Shown here one piece after another: positions 33,194 to 41,840 of a stretch of DNA of 64,000 bases (within the stretch, counting starts at the first letter, position 1; each line of letters opens with the position of its first letter). The stretch comes from Gammaproteobacteria bacterium (GTDB lineage Bacteria > Pseudomonadota > Gammaproteobacteria > Burkholderiales > Rhodocyclaceae). The notes under the pieces are model-generated. The model did not search any database. It was not told where the DNA came from and was given only the letters and a program-made list of their open reading frames with translations. Where the stretch lies: contig JAHJPX010000006.1 of the NCBI GenBank assembly GCA_018819515.1, forward strand, positions 318,762-382,761, written 5' to 3'. A program made the translations under genes and the position numbers.

Positions 33194-35173
33194 TTACTCT
33201 CCGAGACCCATCTGGATGTAGCCGGTCGGGCAGACGTCGTAGCAGATGTGGCAGCCGATGCACTTGGAGTAGTCGGTATAGACATAGCGCCCCATGGTGG
33301 CTTCCTTCTTCGGCACTTTCTTGACGGCGCCCTGCGGGCAGTACATTACGCAGTTGTCGCATTCGAAGCACATGCCGCAACTCATGCAGCGCTTGGCCTC
33401 GGCTTGCGCCTTGTCCTCGGTCAGCGCGATAAGACGCTCTTCGGCGTTGCCAAGCACGTTGTTGGCGTCGATGTCGATCATGTCGCGCTCGTTGCGCGGC
33501 GTGTAGGAGAAGTGCCCAAGGAAGAGCGACTCAGCCGGAATCACGTAACGCGGGGAACGATCATCGAAGTTATGGATGCCGGCAGCCTTGTTGCTGTCCG
33601 TGCCGCGGATAGGCTCGGCCACCGTCTCGAACTTTGCGCCGGCCTCCTGCATCTTGCCAGGCAGGCTGAACTGCTTGACGTCCACCTTGGGACGACGATC
33701 AAGCTCTATGCCGCGGACATAGTTGTCGATGCCGTCGGCAGCGATGCGGCCATGGCCGATGGCGGTGGTCAGCAGGAAAGGCTTGATCGCGTCGCCACCG
33801 ACGAAAACGCCTGGCTCGGCCATCAGGTTCTTGTCGACGTTGGCCATGCCGCGGTCGTTCTTGTATTTCTCCATGCCGGCCCAGTTGATGGACTGACCGA
33901 CGGCATTGACGATCAGGTCGGCGGGAATGTCATACTCGGAGCCTTCCTTCGGCACCATCTTCTTATTTACCCAGTCGACCTGTATCACGCGCAGGGCGGT
34001 GGCCATGCCGTTCTCGTCCTTGATGACGGAAACTGGTGCAACGCAGGGCTGGATTTCGACGCCTTCCTGGACCACGGCATCGATTTCATGCTTGGAAGCC
34101 GGCATCTCCTGAACGTGGCGGCGGTAGGCGATGACCACTTCGGCGCTCTGGCGCCAGAATTCCGCGCCACTCTTCTGGCCGCGGCCACCGTCGCATTCGC
34201 GGGTGGCGACAATCACCTTGGCGTGGTCATGCGACTCGGCGCCGACGTCGTAGGCGCCCAGGCGGCGCGCCACGGCGGCGCAGTCCATGGCGGTGTCGCC
34301 GCCACCGATGACGATGATGCGCTTGCCGGCGTGTTCCACCTTGCCTTCGTTGTAGTCGCGCAGGAAGGAAAGGCCGTCGACGCAGTTGGACGCGTCGGCG
34401 CCGGGGAGATCGAGCTTGTTGCCGGTCTGGGCGCCGATGCCGATGAAAATGGCGTCGAAATTCTTCTTGAGATCGGCGAAGCCGACATCCTTGCCGACGC
34501 GTGTGTTGAGACGGACTTCGACGCCCATGTCAAGGATGCGCTGCACTTCGGCGTCGACGACATCATGAGGTGTCCGGTAGCCGGGCAGGCCGAAGGTCAG
34601 CATGCCGCCGAGCTTGTGGCTGGATTCGAAGACGACTACCGAGTGACCACGGCGACGGAGGTGATAGGCGCACGACATGCCGGCGACACCGCCGCCGATG
34701 ACGGCGATCTTCTTGCCGGTTTCCTTCTCAGGCTTGGGGAAGGCGAGACCATGTTCGACGGCGTAATTGCCGAGGAAATGCTCGACCGAGTTGATGCCGA
34801 CGAAATCATCGACCTTGGCGCGGTTGCATCCACCTTGGCACGGCGCCGGGCAGACGCGGCCCATGATGGCCGGGAAGGGGTTGGCGTCGGTCAGGCGGCG
34901 CCAGGCATATTCCTGCCAGGGCATGGTGGGCTTGCCATCAGCGCCGACCGGGGGCTTGTCGATGCCGCGGACGACGTTGAGATAGCCGCGAATATCCTCG
35001 CCGGCCGGGCACGAGCCCTGACAAGGTGCCGTCGACTGGATGTAGGTCGGGCACTTGTAGGTCCAACTGGCCTGGAAGATGTTGTCTTGGGAGCGCTTGA
35101 ACTTGTCGTCGCCTTCCTTGTAGCGGCGATACGTGAGCTTGGTGTTCTGCTGGGTCTGGGGTGTCGTTGACAT
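33194..35173 (-). CDS. dsrL: DsrL, iron-sulfur flavoprotein NAD(P):acceptor oxidoreductase
   Basis: 659 aa. Glutamate-synthase-small-subunit-like core: N-terminal cysteine cluster CQGSCPAGEDIRGYL and CPAPCQGGCNRAKVDD, FAD-binding IAVIGGGVAGMSCAYHLRRRG, and NAD(P)-binding IIVIGGGDTAMDCAAVARRLG. The C-terminus adds a ferredoxin domain with CMSCGMCFECDNCVMYCP and CIGCHICYDVCP. In sulfur oxidisers DsrL works with DsrAB and moves electrons from sulfur oxidation to NAD(P)+. Its presence next to dsrEFH supports the oxidative direction of this pathway. Confidence 0.96.
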   Translation of the reverse strand: MSTTPQTQQNTKLTYRRYKEGDDKFKRSQDNIFQASWTYKCPTYIQSTAPCQGSCPAGEDIRGYLNVVRGIDKPPVGADGKPTMPWQEYAWRRLTDANPFPAIMGRVCPAPCQGGCNRAKVDDFVGINSVEHFLGNYAVEHGLAFPKPEKETGKKIAVIGGGVAGMSCAYHLRRRGHSVVVFESSHKLGGMLTFGLPGYRTPHDVVDAEVQRILDMGVEVRLNTRVGKDVGFADLKKNFDAIFIGIGAQTGNKLDLPGADASNCVDGLSFLRDYNEGKVEHAGKRIIVIGGGDTAMDCAAVARRLGAYDVGAESHDHAKVIVATRECDGGRGQKSGAEFWRQSAEVVIAYRRHVQEMPASKHEIDAVVQEGVEIQPCVAPVSVIKDENGMATALRVIQVDWVNKKMVPKEGSEYDIPADLIVNAVGQSINWAGMEKYKNDRGMANVDKNLMAEPGVFVGGDAIKPFLLTTAIGHGRIAADGIDNYVRGIELDRRPKVDVKQFSLPGKMQEAGAKFETVAEPIRGTDSNKAAGIHNFDDRSPRYVIPAESLFLGHFSYTPRNERDMIDIDANNVLGNAEERLIALTEDKAQAEAKRCMSCGMCFECDNCVMYCPQGAVKKVPKKEATMGRYVYTDYSKCIGCHICYDVCPTGYIQMGLGE

Positions 35174-35188
35174 GGCTTGTCTCCGTAT

Positions 35189-36730
35189 TTACTGCTCGTT
35201 GCCGAGTTTGATGGCCGTGCTGACGAGCTGGTGCACGCCGCCGACCATGCTGCTCTTGAAACCGTAATAGGGCACGACCTTGGTGAATTGCGCTTTGCAG
35301 ATGGCACAAATCAGGGCCAGGAAGTTGACGCCGTGTTCGTCGACCACACGCTGGAACGCTTCCATGCGCGGCAAGGCGCCCTTGACGCGGATATCGATCA
35401 GGTCGTCGCTAAGCACGCCACCTCCGCCTCCGCAGCAGAAGGTCTTCTCGTGGATGGTCTCCGGCGCCATATCGACGAACTTGTTGGCCACCGCCTTGAT
35501 GATGTGACGCGGAATATCGAATTGGCCGCCGGGATAGTCGCCCATGCGCGAGGCGCGGGCGACGTTGCAGGAGTCGTGAAAGGTGATGACGCGGTGATCG
35601 TTCGCTTCCTTGTCGAAATGTAGCCGGCCCTGCTGGATCAGATCCCACGTGTACTCGCAGATGTGGGTTGGTTGCTTGAAGTGCGGATCGAGCTGGTTTT
35701 GCAGCTCGATCGCGAACGGATCCTTACCGCCTGCGCCGACTCCGGTCAGGGTGTTCCAGAAGGCGTAGGCGACGCGCCAGGCGTGGCCGCATTCGCCGAC
35801 AACGATGCGCTTGACGCCGAGTTCAAGCGCTGCCTCGCGGATGCGCAGGGCGATCTTGCGCAGGAGGTCGTAGTTGCCGACGAACATGCCGAAGTTGCCG
35901 GCTTCGGACGCAAGCGTCGATAGCGTCCAGGACTGCCCCGCCGCATGAAACACCTTGCCGTAGCCGATCAGGCTCTCGATGTGCGGTTCTGCGAAAAAAT
36001 CTGCCGAAGGGGTGACCAGCAGGACGTCGGCGCCCTTGACGTCGAGTGGATACTTGACGTCGACGCCGGTTTCATCCTTGACGTCCTCTTCCAGTCCCTG
36101 CAGCGTGTCCAGCAGGGCGGGTCCGGGCAGGCCGAGGTTGTTGCCGATCTTGGTGACCTTGCCGAGAATTTCGTTAGTGTATTTCTGGCCGTAGCCGACA
36201 TGGTCGAGCACCTCGCGTGCGGCCATGGTGATTTCGGCGGTGTCGATGCCGTAGGGGCAGAATACCGAGCAGCGTCGGCATTCCGAGCACTGGTAGAAAT
36301 AGGTATACCACTCGTCGAGCACTTCCTGCGTCAGGTCGCGGGCGCCGACGAGCGACGGGAACAGCTTGCCGGCTGGCGTGAAATAGCGCCGGTAGACGCT
36401 GCGCATCAGATCCTGGCGGGCGACCGGCATGTTCTTGGGATCGCCAGAACCGAGGAAGTAGTGGCACTTGTCGGTGCAGGAACCGCAATGGACGCAGGCA
36501 TCCATGTAGACGCGCAGCGAGCGGTACTTTGACAACAGCGTGCCGAAGTGGCCGATGGCCTTGTCGTGGGTTTCCTGCCAATTGTCGGCCAGCTTGCCCT
36601 GGAAGCCGATGGCTTCCTGGATCTTCTCGTTGGCGACGAAGGATTTGATGCCTACGGTCGCGTCCGGCTGGAGCGCCGGAGGAACGGGGATCTCGCGGTA
36701 GGGCGGGGCTTTGATTTCGGGTCCGGCCAT
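35189..36730 (-). CDS. dsrK: DsrK, HdrD-like iron-sulfur subunit of DsrMKJOP
   Basis: 513 aa from ATG 36730. Two ferredoxin motifs (ACVHCGSCTDKC about residue 78 and CSECRRCSVFCP about 150), then HdrD/CCG-type features: FHDSCNVARASRMGDYPG and EKTFCCGGGGGVLSDD, which form the non-cubane cluster of heterodisulfide reductases. It sits on the cytoplasmic face with DsrM and oxidises or reduces the DsrC disulfide or trisulfide. One base separates it from dsrM. Confidence 0.96.
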   Translation of the reverse strand: MAGPEIKAPPYREIPVPPALQPDATVGIKSFVANEKIQEAIGFQGKLADNWQETHDKAIGHFGTLLSKYRSLRVYMDACVHCGSCTDKCHYFLGSGDPKNMPVARQDLMRSVYRRYFTPAGKLFPSLVGARDLTQEVLDEWYTYFYQCSECRRCSVFCPYGIDTAEITMAAREVLDHVGYGQKYTNEILGKVTKIGNNLGLPGPALLDTLQGLEEDVKDETGVDVKYPLDVKGADVLLVTPSADFFAEPHIESLIGYGKVFHAAGQSWTLSTLASEAGNFGMFVGNYDLLRKIALRIREAALELGVKRIVVGECGHAWRVAYAFWNTLTGVGAGGKDPFAIELQNQLDPHFKQPTHICEYTWDLIQQGRLHFDKEANDHRVITFHDSCNVARASRMGDYPGGQFDIPRHIIKAVANKFVDMAPETIHEKTFCCGGGGGVLSDDLIDIRVKGALPRMEAFQRVVDEHGVNFLALICAICKAQFTKVVPYYGFKSSMVGGVHQLVSTAIKLGNEQ

Positions 36731-36731
36731 G

Positions 36732-37457
36732 TCAGTTCTTCGCCTCCATCTTGGCAGCCCAGGCGGCGAGATGACGCGTCTCGCGCGGATTATCGGCCTG
36801 GTTGCGACTCGGGCTGAAGAAGATGCCCGGGGCATGCAACAACTTGGAGAACGGGAAGACGATCATCAGCAACGCCACGCAGAGTAGATGGACATACAAG
36901 CCCGGGTGGGCGGGCAGCGGCTGGATATCGAAGCGCATCAGGCCGAGGAAAAAGGTTTTGACGGCGACGACGTCCGTATGCACCAGGAACTTCATGCCCA
37001 GGCCGGAAGTGCCGATCACCAGCAGCAGCGCCAGCATCAGGTGATCCGATACCGTGGAGATGTAGCGGACGCGATCGACCAGAAAGCGGCGCGCCCAGAG
37101 CCCGGCAAGGCCGCCGGCCATGGCAAACCCGGCGTACATGCCAAAGGGCTGCGCGAACTCGACCCAGAACCATACGGGTTCGATGAAATAGCGCAGATGG
37201 CGCACGACCACCAAGGCCAGGCCGAAATGGAACGCTGCGGCGAATATCCATATCCACAGATTGCCCTTGAACAGGCTTTCGAAGAAAACCACTTCGCGGA
37301 ACATGCGCAGCACGACGCCGCCCGTTGTTGTCGGTGCCGGGGTGGTCGGAATCGACAGCGGTGCCGGGGTGCGCGCAAAGCTGGCGATCTTGTACGCCAA
37401 TCCGGCGACAAATACCGCCGTGGCAACATAGAAGAGAATCGCGAAGAATAAGCTCAT
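36732..37457 (-). CDS. dsrM: DsrM, NarI-like membrane cytochrome b subunit
   Basis: 241 aa with five or six membrane helices (first SLFFAILFYVATAVFVAGLAYKI). Family features include FRHLRYF-like VVVRHLRYFIEPVW, HLMLALLLVIGTSGLGMKFLVH and HLLCVALLMIVFPFSKLLH, with His residues placed to bind two b hemes. It exchanges electrons with quinone for DsrK. No good ribosome-binding site precedes it; dsrC lies 87 bp upstream. Confidence 0.94.
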   Translation of the reverse strand: MSLFFAILFYVATAVFVAGLAYKIASFARTPAPLSIPTTPAPTTTGGVVLRMFREVVFFESLFKGNLWIWIFAAAFHFGLALVVVRHLRYFIEPVWFWVEFAQPFGMYAGFAMAGGLAGLWARRFLVDRVRYISTVSDHLMLALLLVIGTSGLGMKFLVHTDVVAVKTFFLGLMRFDIQPLPAHPGLYVHLLCVALLMIVFPFSKLLHAPGIFFSPSRNQADNPRETRHLAAWAAKMEAKN

Positions 37458-37544
37458 GGGCGTGGGAGGCTCAGATCCGTGGACGCGGAAACATCAACTC
37501 GAAGGAAAATCGGAGCGATAACCGCTCCGATCCTTTGAGCCGAA

Positions 37545-37877
37545 TCAGATACAGCCGGTGGGCTTGGGCAGGCCGGCGATCTTGCACGCCTGCTTGGCCG
37601 GGCCGTAGGGGAACAGTTCGTACAGGTACTGGCTGTTGCCCTTTTCCGGGCCAAGCTTCTTGCCGATGGCCTTGGTCAGCACGCGGACGGCCGGGGCGAT
37701 CTGGAACTCGTTGTAGTAGTCGCGCAAGAAGTTGACGACTTCCCAGTGCTGGTCGGTCATGGTCACGCCTTCGGTCTGCGCCAAGGCGGTACCGACGTCT
37801 TCGTTCCATTCAGCGAGGTTGACCAAGTAGCCTTCCTCGTCGGTTTCATAGCTCTTGCCATTGACATCGATTGCCAT
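37545..37877 (-). CDS. dsrC: DsrC, sulfur-carrier protein with both conserved cysteines
   Basis: 110 aa. The C-terminal arm KQACKIAGLPKPTGCI has both redox cysteines, C98 and the penultimate C109, so this is a fully functional DsrC. It accepts sulfur from DsrE, presents it to DsrAB as persulfide or trisulfide, and is recycled by DsrMK. It lies between dsrH and dsrM in standard order. A second DsrC-like gene at 42979 lacks both cysteines. Confidence 0.97.
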   Translation of the reverse strand: MAIDVNGKSYETDEEGYLVNLAEWNEDVGTALAQTEGVTMTDQHWEVVNFLRDYYNEFQIAPAVRVLTKAIGKKLGPEKGNSQYLYELFPYGPAKQACKIAGLPKPTGCI

Positions 37878-37925
37878 GTTGTTTCTCCTAAGAAAATGAT
37901 CCGTCGGGAGTCGGTTGCGGCGGGA

Positions 37926-38222
37926 TCAAAGCCACGACTGACAAGTGTTGTGTTCGGCAACCAGGTCGACGAAACCTTCGTAGTCGACCAGGGTGATGCC
38001 ATCCATCATGCGATCTGCAATACCGCGGGCTTCGGCATCGGCGCCCAGTGCGTAGAGCTTGAACTTGCTGCCGGCGGCCTTGAGTTTTGCCTCGCCGGCG
38101 CTCCCTTTGGTCGCGGCGTATACGCCATCCTCGATCAGCAGGATGGCGCCGCCATCGGCAGCTTGCAAGCAGGAATCGAGCGAACCGCGATCCAGGGGGG
38201 ACTTGTTGACGATGTTGAGCAT
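37926..38222 (-). CDS. dsrH: DsrH, sulfurtransferase subunit (TusB-like)
   Basis: 98 aa. It starts MLNIVNKSPLDRGSLDSCLQAA, with a conserved Cys at 18, and contains ILLIEDGVYAA, as in TusB/DsrH. It forms the DsrE2F2H2 hexamer that passes sulfur from TusA to DsrC. It is 10 bp downstream of dsrF. Confidence 0.95.
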   Translation of the reverse strand: MLNIVNKSPLDRGSLDSCLQAADGGAILLIEDGVYAATKGSAGEAKLKAAGSKFKLYALGADAEARGIADRMMDGITLVDYEGFVDLVAEHNTCQSWL

Positions 38223-38232
38223 GGTGTTTCCC

Positions 38233-38595
38233 TTAGAACGACAGGACGACGTCCTGGTCCTCGATCATCTTGCCGAGTTGCACCCGGCTCATCACTTCGA
38301 CCGGTACGCAGAGGTCGTCGGTGGTCAGGCCGCGGGCGGCCAGCGACTCCTCGTCGACAAACAGCTTGGTGACGTCGTAGTCTTCGAGCGCGCCGTAGGT
38401 CTTCTCGAAGGCCTTCATCTCGATGCCCTTCGTCGAATGCCCCTTCTTCAACTGATAAACACCGTCGTCGAGGAAGGCCAGCGACACGTCCTGCTCGAAG
38501 GCGGCGGCGATCAACACCACTTCCAGCGATTCGAGCGCGTAGACCGTGCCGTAGGGAGCCTTGCGGTTGACGAACATGAATTTCTTGATGGTCAT
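38233..38595 (-). CDS. dsrF: DsrF, sulfurtransferase subunit (TusC-like)
   Basis: 120 aa from ATG 38595 with GGGAGA upstream. KKFMFVNRKAPYGTVYALESLEVVLIAAAFEQDVSLAFLDDGVYQLKKG is typical of the DsrE/DsrF-like fold of DsrF/TusC. It is a structural partner in DsrEFH. The open frame extends upstream into dsrE without family similarity, so the internal start is used. Confidence 0.95.
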   Translation of the reverse strand: MTIKKFMFVNRKAPYGTVYALESLEVVLIAAAFEQDVSLAFLDDGVYQLKKGHSTKGIEMKAFEKTYGALEDYDVTKLFVDEESLAARGLTTDDLCVPVEVMSRVQLGKMIEDQDVVLSF

Positions 38596-38608
38596 GGTGT
38601 CGTCTCCC

Positions 38609-39001
38609 TCAATCGCCAAACGTGACCAAGCGGTCGGATTGGATACCGGCTTCGACCAACTGGCCGAGGCCGGAGATACGGAAGCCCGGTGCCAGGTTGG
38701 TGGCGTCCTTGCCATTACGCTTGGCTTCGCCTTCATCGACGATACCGCGGCGCTGGGCGGCGGCGACGCAGACCACCATGTCCAGCTTGTGATCCTCGGC
38801 CAGCTTGGACCAGCGGTTGACGATATTGCGGTCATCCTGCGGCGGCGTGGTCAGGCGGGTCGCGTTGTTGACGCCATCGTGATAGAAGAAGATGCGGAAG
38901 ATCTCGTGGCCCTTGGCCAGGACCGCCTTGGCGAACTGATATGCCGAGTCGGAGGCCTGGTGGGTGTAGGGACCTTCGTTGACCAGAATGGAATACTTCA
39001 T
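38609..39001 (-). CDS. dsrE: DsrE, sulfurtransferase subunit with active-site cysteine (TusD-like)
   Basis: 130 aa. MKYSILVNEGPYTHQASDSAYQFAKAVLAKGHE start; the catalytic Cys is at position 78 in DMVVCVAAAQRRGI, the same number as in Allochromatium DsrE. It receives sulfur from TusA and loads DsrC. It is 13 bp downstream of dsrB. Confidence 0.96.
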   Translation of the reverse strand: MKYSILVNEGPYTHQASDSAYQFAKAVLAKGHEIFRIFFYHDGVNNATRLTTPPQDDRNIVNRWSKLAEDHKLDMVVCVAAAQRRGIVDEGEAKRNGKDATNLAPGFRISGLGQLVEAGIQSDRLVTFGD

Positions 39002-39014
39002 CGCGCCATGGCCC

Positions 39015-40088
39015 TCAGAAACGAACGTGCGCCGAGGCGTTCAGGTTGTTGCGGCCGCCGCGCCAATCGTCGATCATGTACTTGGTGAAGGGCAGGCCAG
39101 TCTTCTCGAAGAAGGCGGGCCAGCCGATGCGCTCGATCCAGTCGATCATGCGCTCCCAGGGACGACCGTCGGCCTTGTAGGTGTCGAGGATTTTCTTGAC
39201 GATGGCGTTGACTTCGGGCCAGCGCGGCGCGTTGTTGGGCAGGCCGGCAGCGACCAGCTTGTGGAAGGTGGGTTTGCCGCGGGCGTTGGAGTTCTTGCCA
39301 CCGACCCAGATGGCGAGCTTGTTGTGCTCGGGGTCGTTGATCTGCATGGGTGGGCAGGGGGGATAGCAGGCACCGCAGCAGACGCACTTCTTCTCGTCGA
39401 CTTCCAGCGAGGGCTTGCCATTAACCAGAGCCGGACGGATGGCCGCTACCGGGCAGCGCGCGACCACGGTCGGGCGTTCGCAGATGTTGGCAACCTGGTC
39501 GTGGTTGATCTTCGGCGGCTTGGTGTATTGCACCACCACCGCGATGTCGGCCTGGCCGCCGCAGTTGATTTCGCAGCAGGAGGTGGACAGACGCACCCGG
39601 TTGGGCATCTCTTCCTTTTTGAAGTCGTCGTAGAGCGCATCCATCATCGACTTGACGACGCCGGAGGCGTCGGTGCCGGGGATGTCGCAGTGCAGCCAGC
39701 CCTGGGTGTGCGCGACCATGGATACCGAGTTTCCGGTACCGCCGACTGGGAAGCCGTTCTTCTCGAGTTCGTCGATCAGCGGCTTTACCTTGGCTTCGGC
39801 CGAAACCATGATTTCGACGTTGGAGCGGATGGTGAAGCGCATGAAGCCTTCGCCGAACTTGTCGGCGATGTCGCACAGCTTGCGGATCGTGTAGTGGTCC
39901 ATCTGGCGCTGGGTACCGGCACGCACAGACCACACCTGGTCGCCGCTATGGGAGACGTGATGCAGAACACCGGGACGCGGACGGTCGTGGGTCTTCCATT
40001 TGCCGTAGTTGGCGGCGAACTTGGGGTGCAGGAACTTCTTGTTGTCGAGGAAGCCTTCGACAGGCTTGCGGACTTGAGGTTGAGCCAT
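39015..40088 (-). CDS. dsrB: Dissimilatory sulfite reductase beta subunit (oxidative type)
   Basis: 357 aa. Sulfite-reductase half-repeat features: RFTIRSNVEIMV near residue 82 and the cluster-binding STSCCEINCGGQADIAVV, followed by the inserted ferredoxin domain with CPVAAIRPA and KKCVCCGACYPPCPPMQ. It pairs with DsrA in an alpha2beta2 siroheme enzyme. In this gene setting it oxidises DsrC-bound sulfur to sulfite. The gene starts 30 bp after dsrA ends. Confidence 0.97.
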   Translation of the reverse strand: MAQPQVRKPVEGFLDNKKFLHPKFAANYGKWKTHDRPRPGVLHHVSHSGDQVWSVRAGTQRQMDHYTIRKLCDIADKFGEGFMRFTIRSNVEIMVSAEAKVKPLIDELEKNGFPVGGTGNSVSMVAHTQGWLHCDIPGTDASGVVKSMMDALYDDFKKEEMPNRVRLSTSCCEINCGGQADIAVVVQYTKPPKINHDQVANICERPTVVARCPVAAIRPALVNGKPSLEVDEKKCVCCGACYPPCPPMQINDPEHNKLAIWVGGKNSNARGKPTFHKLVAAGLPNNAPRWPEVNAIVKKILDTYKADGRPWERMIDWIERIGWPAFFEKTGLPFTKYMIDDWRGGRNNLNASAHVRF

Positions 40089-40118
40089 TTCGTATGTCTC
40101 CGTCAGTATTCGTCTGGA

Positions 40119-41414
40119 TCAGGCAGCCGATTTGCGGGCTTCGGCCTTCGCCACTTCCTCGTCCCAACCGCCCATATTGACGTAGGGATTCATGCGCGGG
40201 CGGTCGATCATGTTGGGATCGATCTCGACTTCGATGCCTTCGAGGAAGGCGGGCAGACCGATGCGGTCGATCATCTCGCCGGTGCGCTCGTGCTCGAGAG
40301 CGTTCTCGGCGAAGAAGTCGATGACCTTGCCGGCCAGTTCGACCAGGGCTTCATAGTCCTCGTCCTTGTCGAGCTTGAAGAACGGGATGATGACGGTGCC
40401 CATGGTGGCGCCGATCTTGAGCACGCTCTTGCCGCCGATGAGAATGGTGGCACCCTTGTCCTTGCCCGGCTGCAGGGCGCCAGTCATGACGTTGAGGCAG
40501 TGCATGCAGCGCACGCAGCTCTTGTTGTCGATCTCGAGTGCCTGCTTGTCGTCGAGCTTGACGCTGGTGATGTTCTCACCCTTGGCGACATCCTTGGCCG
40601 CCTTGATCTGCATGGCCCGGGTCGGACACATGTTGATGACGGTGTTGACCAGGGTGTTCATGCCGTTCGCGGCGAACCACTTCTTGGCCAGTTCCTCGTC
40701 GGTCTGCATGTTGTCGCGCCAGGTACCGATGGTGGCGAAGTCGGAGCGCTGGATGGAGTTCATGCAGTCGTTCGGGCAGCCGGAGAACTTGAACTTGAAC
40801 TTGTAGGGCAGCGCCGGACGGTGCATTTCGTCCAGGAAGGCGTTGATGATCTTGTGGTGCGCCTTGGCTTCGTCGTAGCAGGACTGCTCGCAGCGGGCGT
40901 GGCCGACGCAGGACATCGAGGTGCGCAGGGCCGGGCCGGCGCCGCCGAGGTCGAAGCCCATTTCGTTGAATTCGTCGAAGGCCTTCTGTACGTTCTCGCT
41001 GTTGGCGCCCTGGAACATGATGTCGCCAGACTGGCCGTGCAGGGCGATCAGGCCGGAACCATGCTTGACCCAGATGTCGCACAGCTTGCGCAGCGTGCCG
41101 GTATCGTAGTGCATGCCAGCCGGCGGCATGACCCGCAGGGTGTGGAATTCAGCCGCATCGGGGAAGGTCGGCTTGCCGTCTTCGTCCTTGATCTCGGTGA
41201 AGCGGGGAATGATACCTCCGCCGTAACCGACGACGCCCAGCGTACCGCCCTTCCAGTAGCCCTTGCGGGTCTTGTAGGACTGTTCAAGGTGTCCGAGCAG
41301 GTCGACTGCGGCGTCGTTGTCCTTGGCCAGCCGCTTCAGGCCGGTAACGAAGCTAGGCCACGGGCCGCTCTCGAGTTGGTCGAGGTTCGGCGTGGGATGC
41401 ATGGGCTTGGCCAT
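40119..41414 (-). CDS. dsrA: Dissimilatory sulfite reductase alpha subunit (oxidative type)
   Basis: 431 aa from ATG 41414 (GGAGA upstream; the open frame to 41789 crosses the divergent gene and is rejected). Siroheme/[4Fe-4S] ligands are in SCVGHARCEQSCYDEAK and FSGCPNDCMNSIQRSDFATIGTW; a ferredoxin domain has MCPTRAMQIKAAKDV and KSCVRCMHCLNVM. First gene of the minus-strand dsr operon, which runs A-B-E-F-H-C-M-K-L-J-O-P-N-R-cobA. dsrEFH and dsrL indicate the reverse, sulfur-oxidising pathway. Confidence 0.97.
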   Translation of the reverse strand: MAKPMHPTPNLDQLESGPWPSFVTGLKRLAKDNDAAVDLLGHLEQSYKTRKGYWKGGTLGVVGYGGGIIPRFTEIKDEDGKPTFPDAAEFHTLRVMPPAGMHYDTGTLRKLCDIWVKHGSGLIALHGQSGDIMFQGANSENVQKAFDEFNEMGFDLGGAGPALRTSMSCVGHARCEQSCYDEAKAHHKIINAFLDEMHRPALPYKFKFKFSGCPNDCMNSIQRSDFATIGTWRDNMQTDEELAKKWFAANGMNTLVNTVINMCPTRAMQIKAAKDVAKGENITSVKLDDKQALEIDNKSCVRCMHCLNVMTGALQPGKDKGATILIGGKSVLKIGATMGTVIIPFFKLDKDEDYEALVELAGKVIDFFAENALEHERTGEMIDRIGLPAFLEGIEVEIDPNMIDRPRMNPYVNMGGWDEEVAKAEARKSAA

Positions 41415-41488
41415 GTTGGGTCTCCTCGTGTTGGGAATGATAGGCTGGGCGAATGTTAGGAGTCTGTGCGGTGCACAAACCATACCCC

Positions 41489-41509
41489 GGGCAGGTAGCT
41501 TATCTGCCC
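41489..41509. promoter_or_regulatory. Imperfect palindrome in the dsrA / 41622 divergent promoter region
   Basis: GGGCAG at 41489-41494 faces CTGCCC at 41504-41509 with a 9-bp centre (GTAGCTTAT) that is itself partly symmetric. It sits 75 bp upstream of dsrA and 113 bp upstream of the 41622 gene, and could be an operator for both units. No regulator is assigned and no clear -35/-10 pair was found for dsrA. Confidence 0.4.
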
Positions 41510-41621
41510 AAAGGGAGTAAGTGAACCTACCCGAAAGGGTTATAACACGCCAAGCCAACGCGGTGATGGTTCGCATGGCCGAAGCGGTGCCATAGTCCAA
41601 GGGGAAGCTACAATCGCCACT

Positions 41622-41840
41622 ATGGATACCATAACCAGTCTGGACAAGTTCCGGGTGCCTATCGGCAATCAGGAAATCGAGTTGCAGCAGGTCGATTACG
41701 AGGCCGGCGGCATGCCTTTCCTGCGCATCCGTATCCGCGAGCGGAGCCGATTCACCATTTTCGACATCGACCCGGTCACGGCCGAGCACTGGGGGCGCCT
41801 GATGGCCGAGTGGGGCAAGGCACGGAAGGGCGATACGTGA
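41622..41840 (+). CDS. Small hypothetical protein, first gene of the accessory sulfur operon
   Basis: 72 aa: TSLDKFRVPIGNQEIELQQVDYEAGGMPFLRIRIRERSRFTIFDIDPVTAEHWGRLMAEWGKARKGD. A beta-rich start followed by a helix; no membrane segment and no cysteine. A possible -10 TACAAT lies at 41609-41614. Its TGA overlaps the GTG start of the Cas6-like gene (GTGA), so the two are translationally coupled. Not recognised; function unknown. Confidence 0.75.
   Translation: MDTITSLDKFRVPIGNQEIELQQVDYEAGGMPFLRIRIRERSRFTIFDIDPVTAEHWGRLMAEWGKARKGDT

Noticed and set aside
33020..35170. 716-codon plus-strand open frame opposite dsrL
   Set aside because: Antisense shadow of dsrL; composition is that of a reverse-complemented GC-rich gene.
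28316..41414. Sulfate-reducing (reductive) Dsr pathway
   Set aside because: dsrEFH and dsrL are present and dsrD is absent, which is the pattern of sulfur oxidisers; no sat or apr genes are in the window to argue otherwise.
38979..41459. 826-codon plus-strand open frame opposite dsrB-dsrA
   Set aside because: Antisense shadow over two well-conserved genes.
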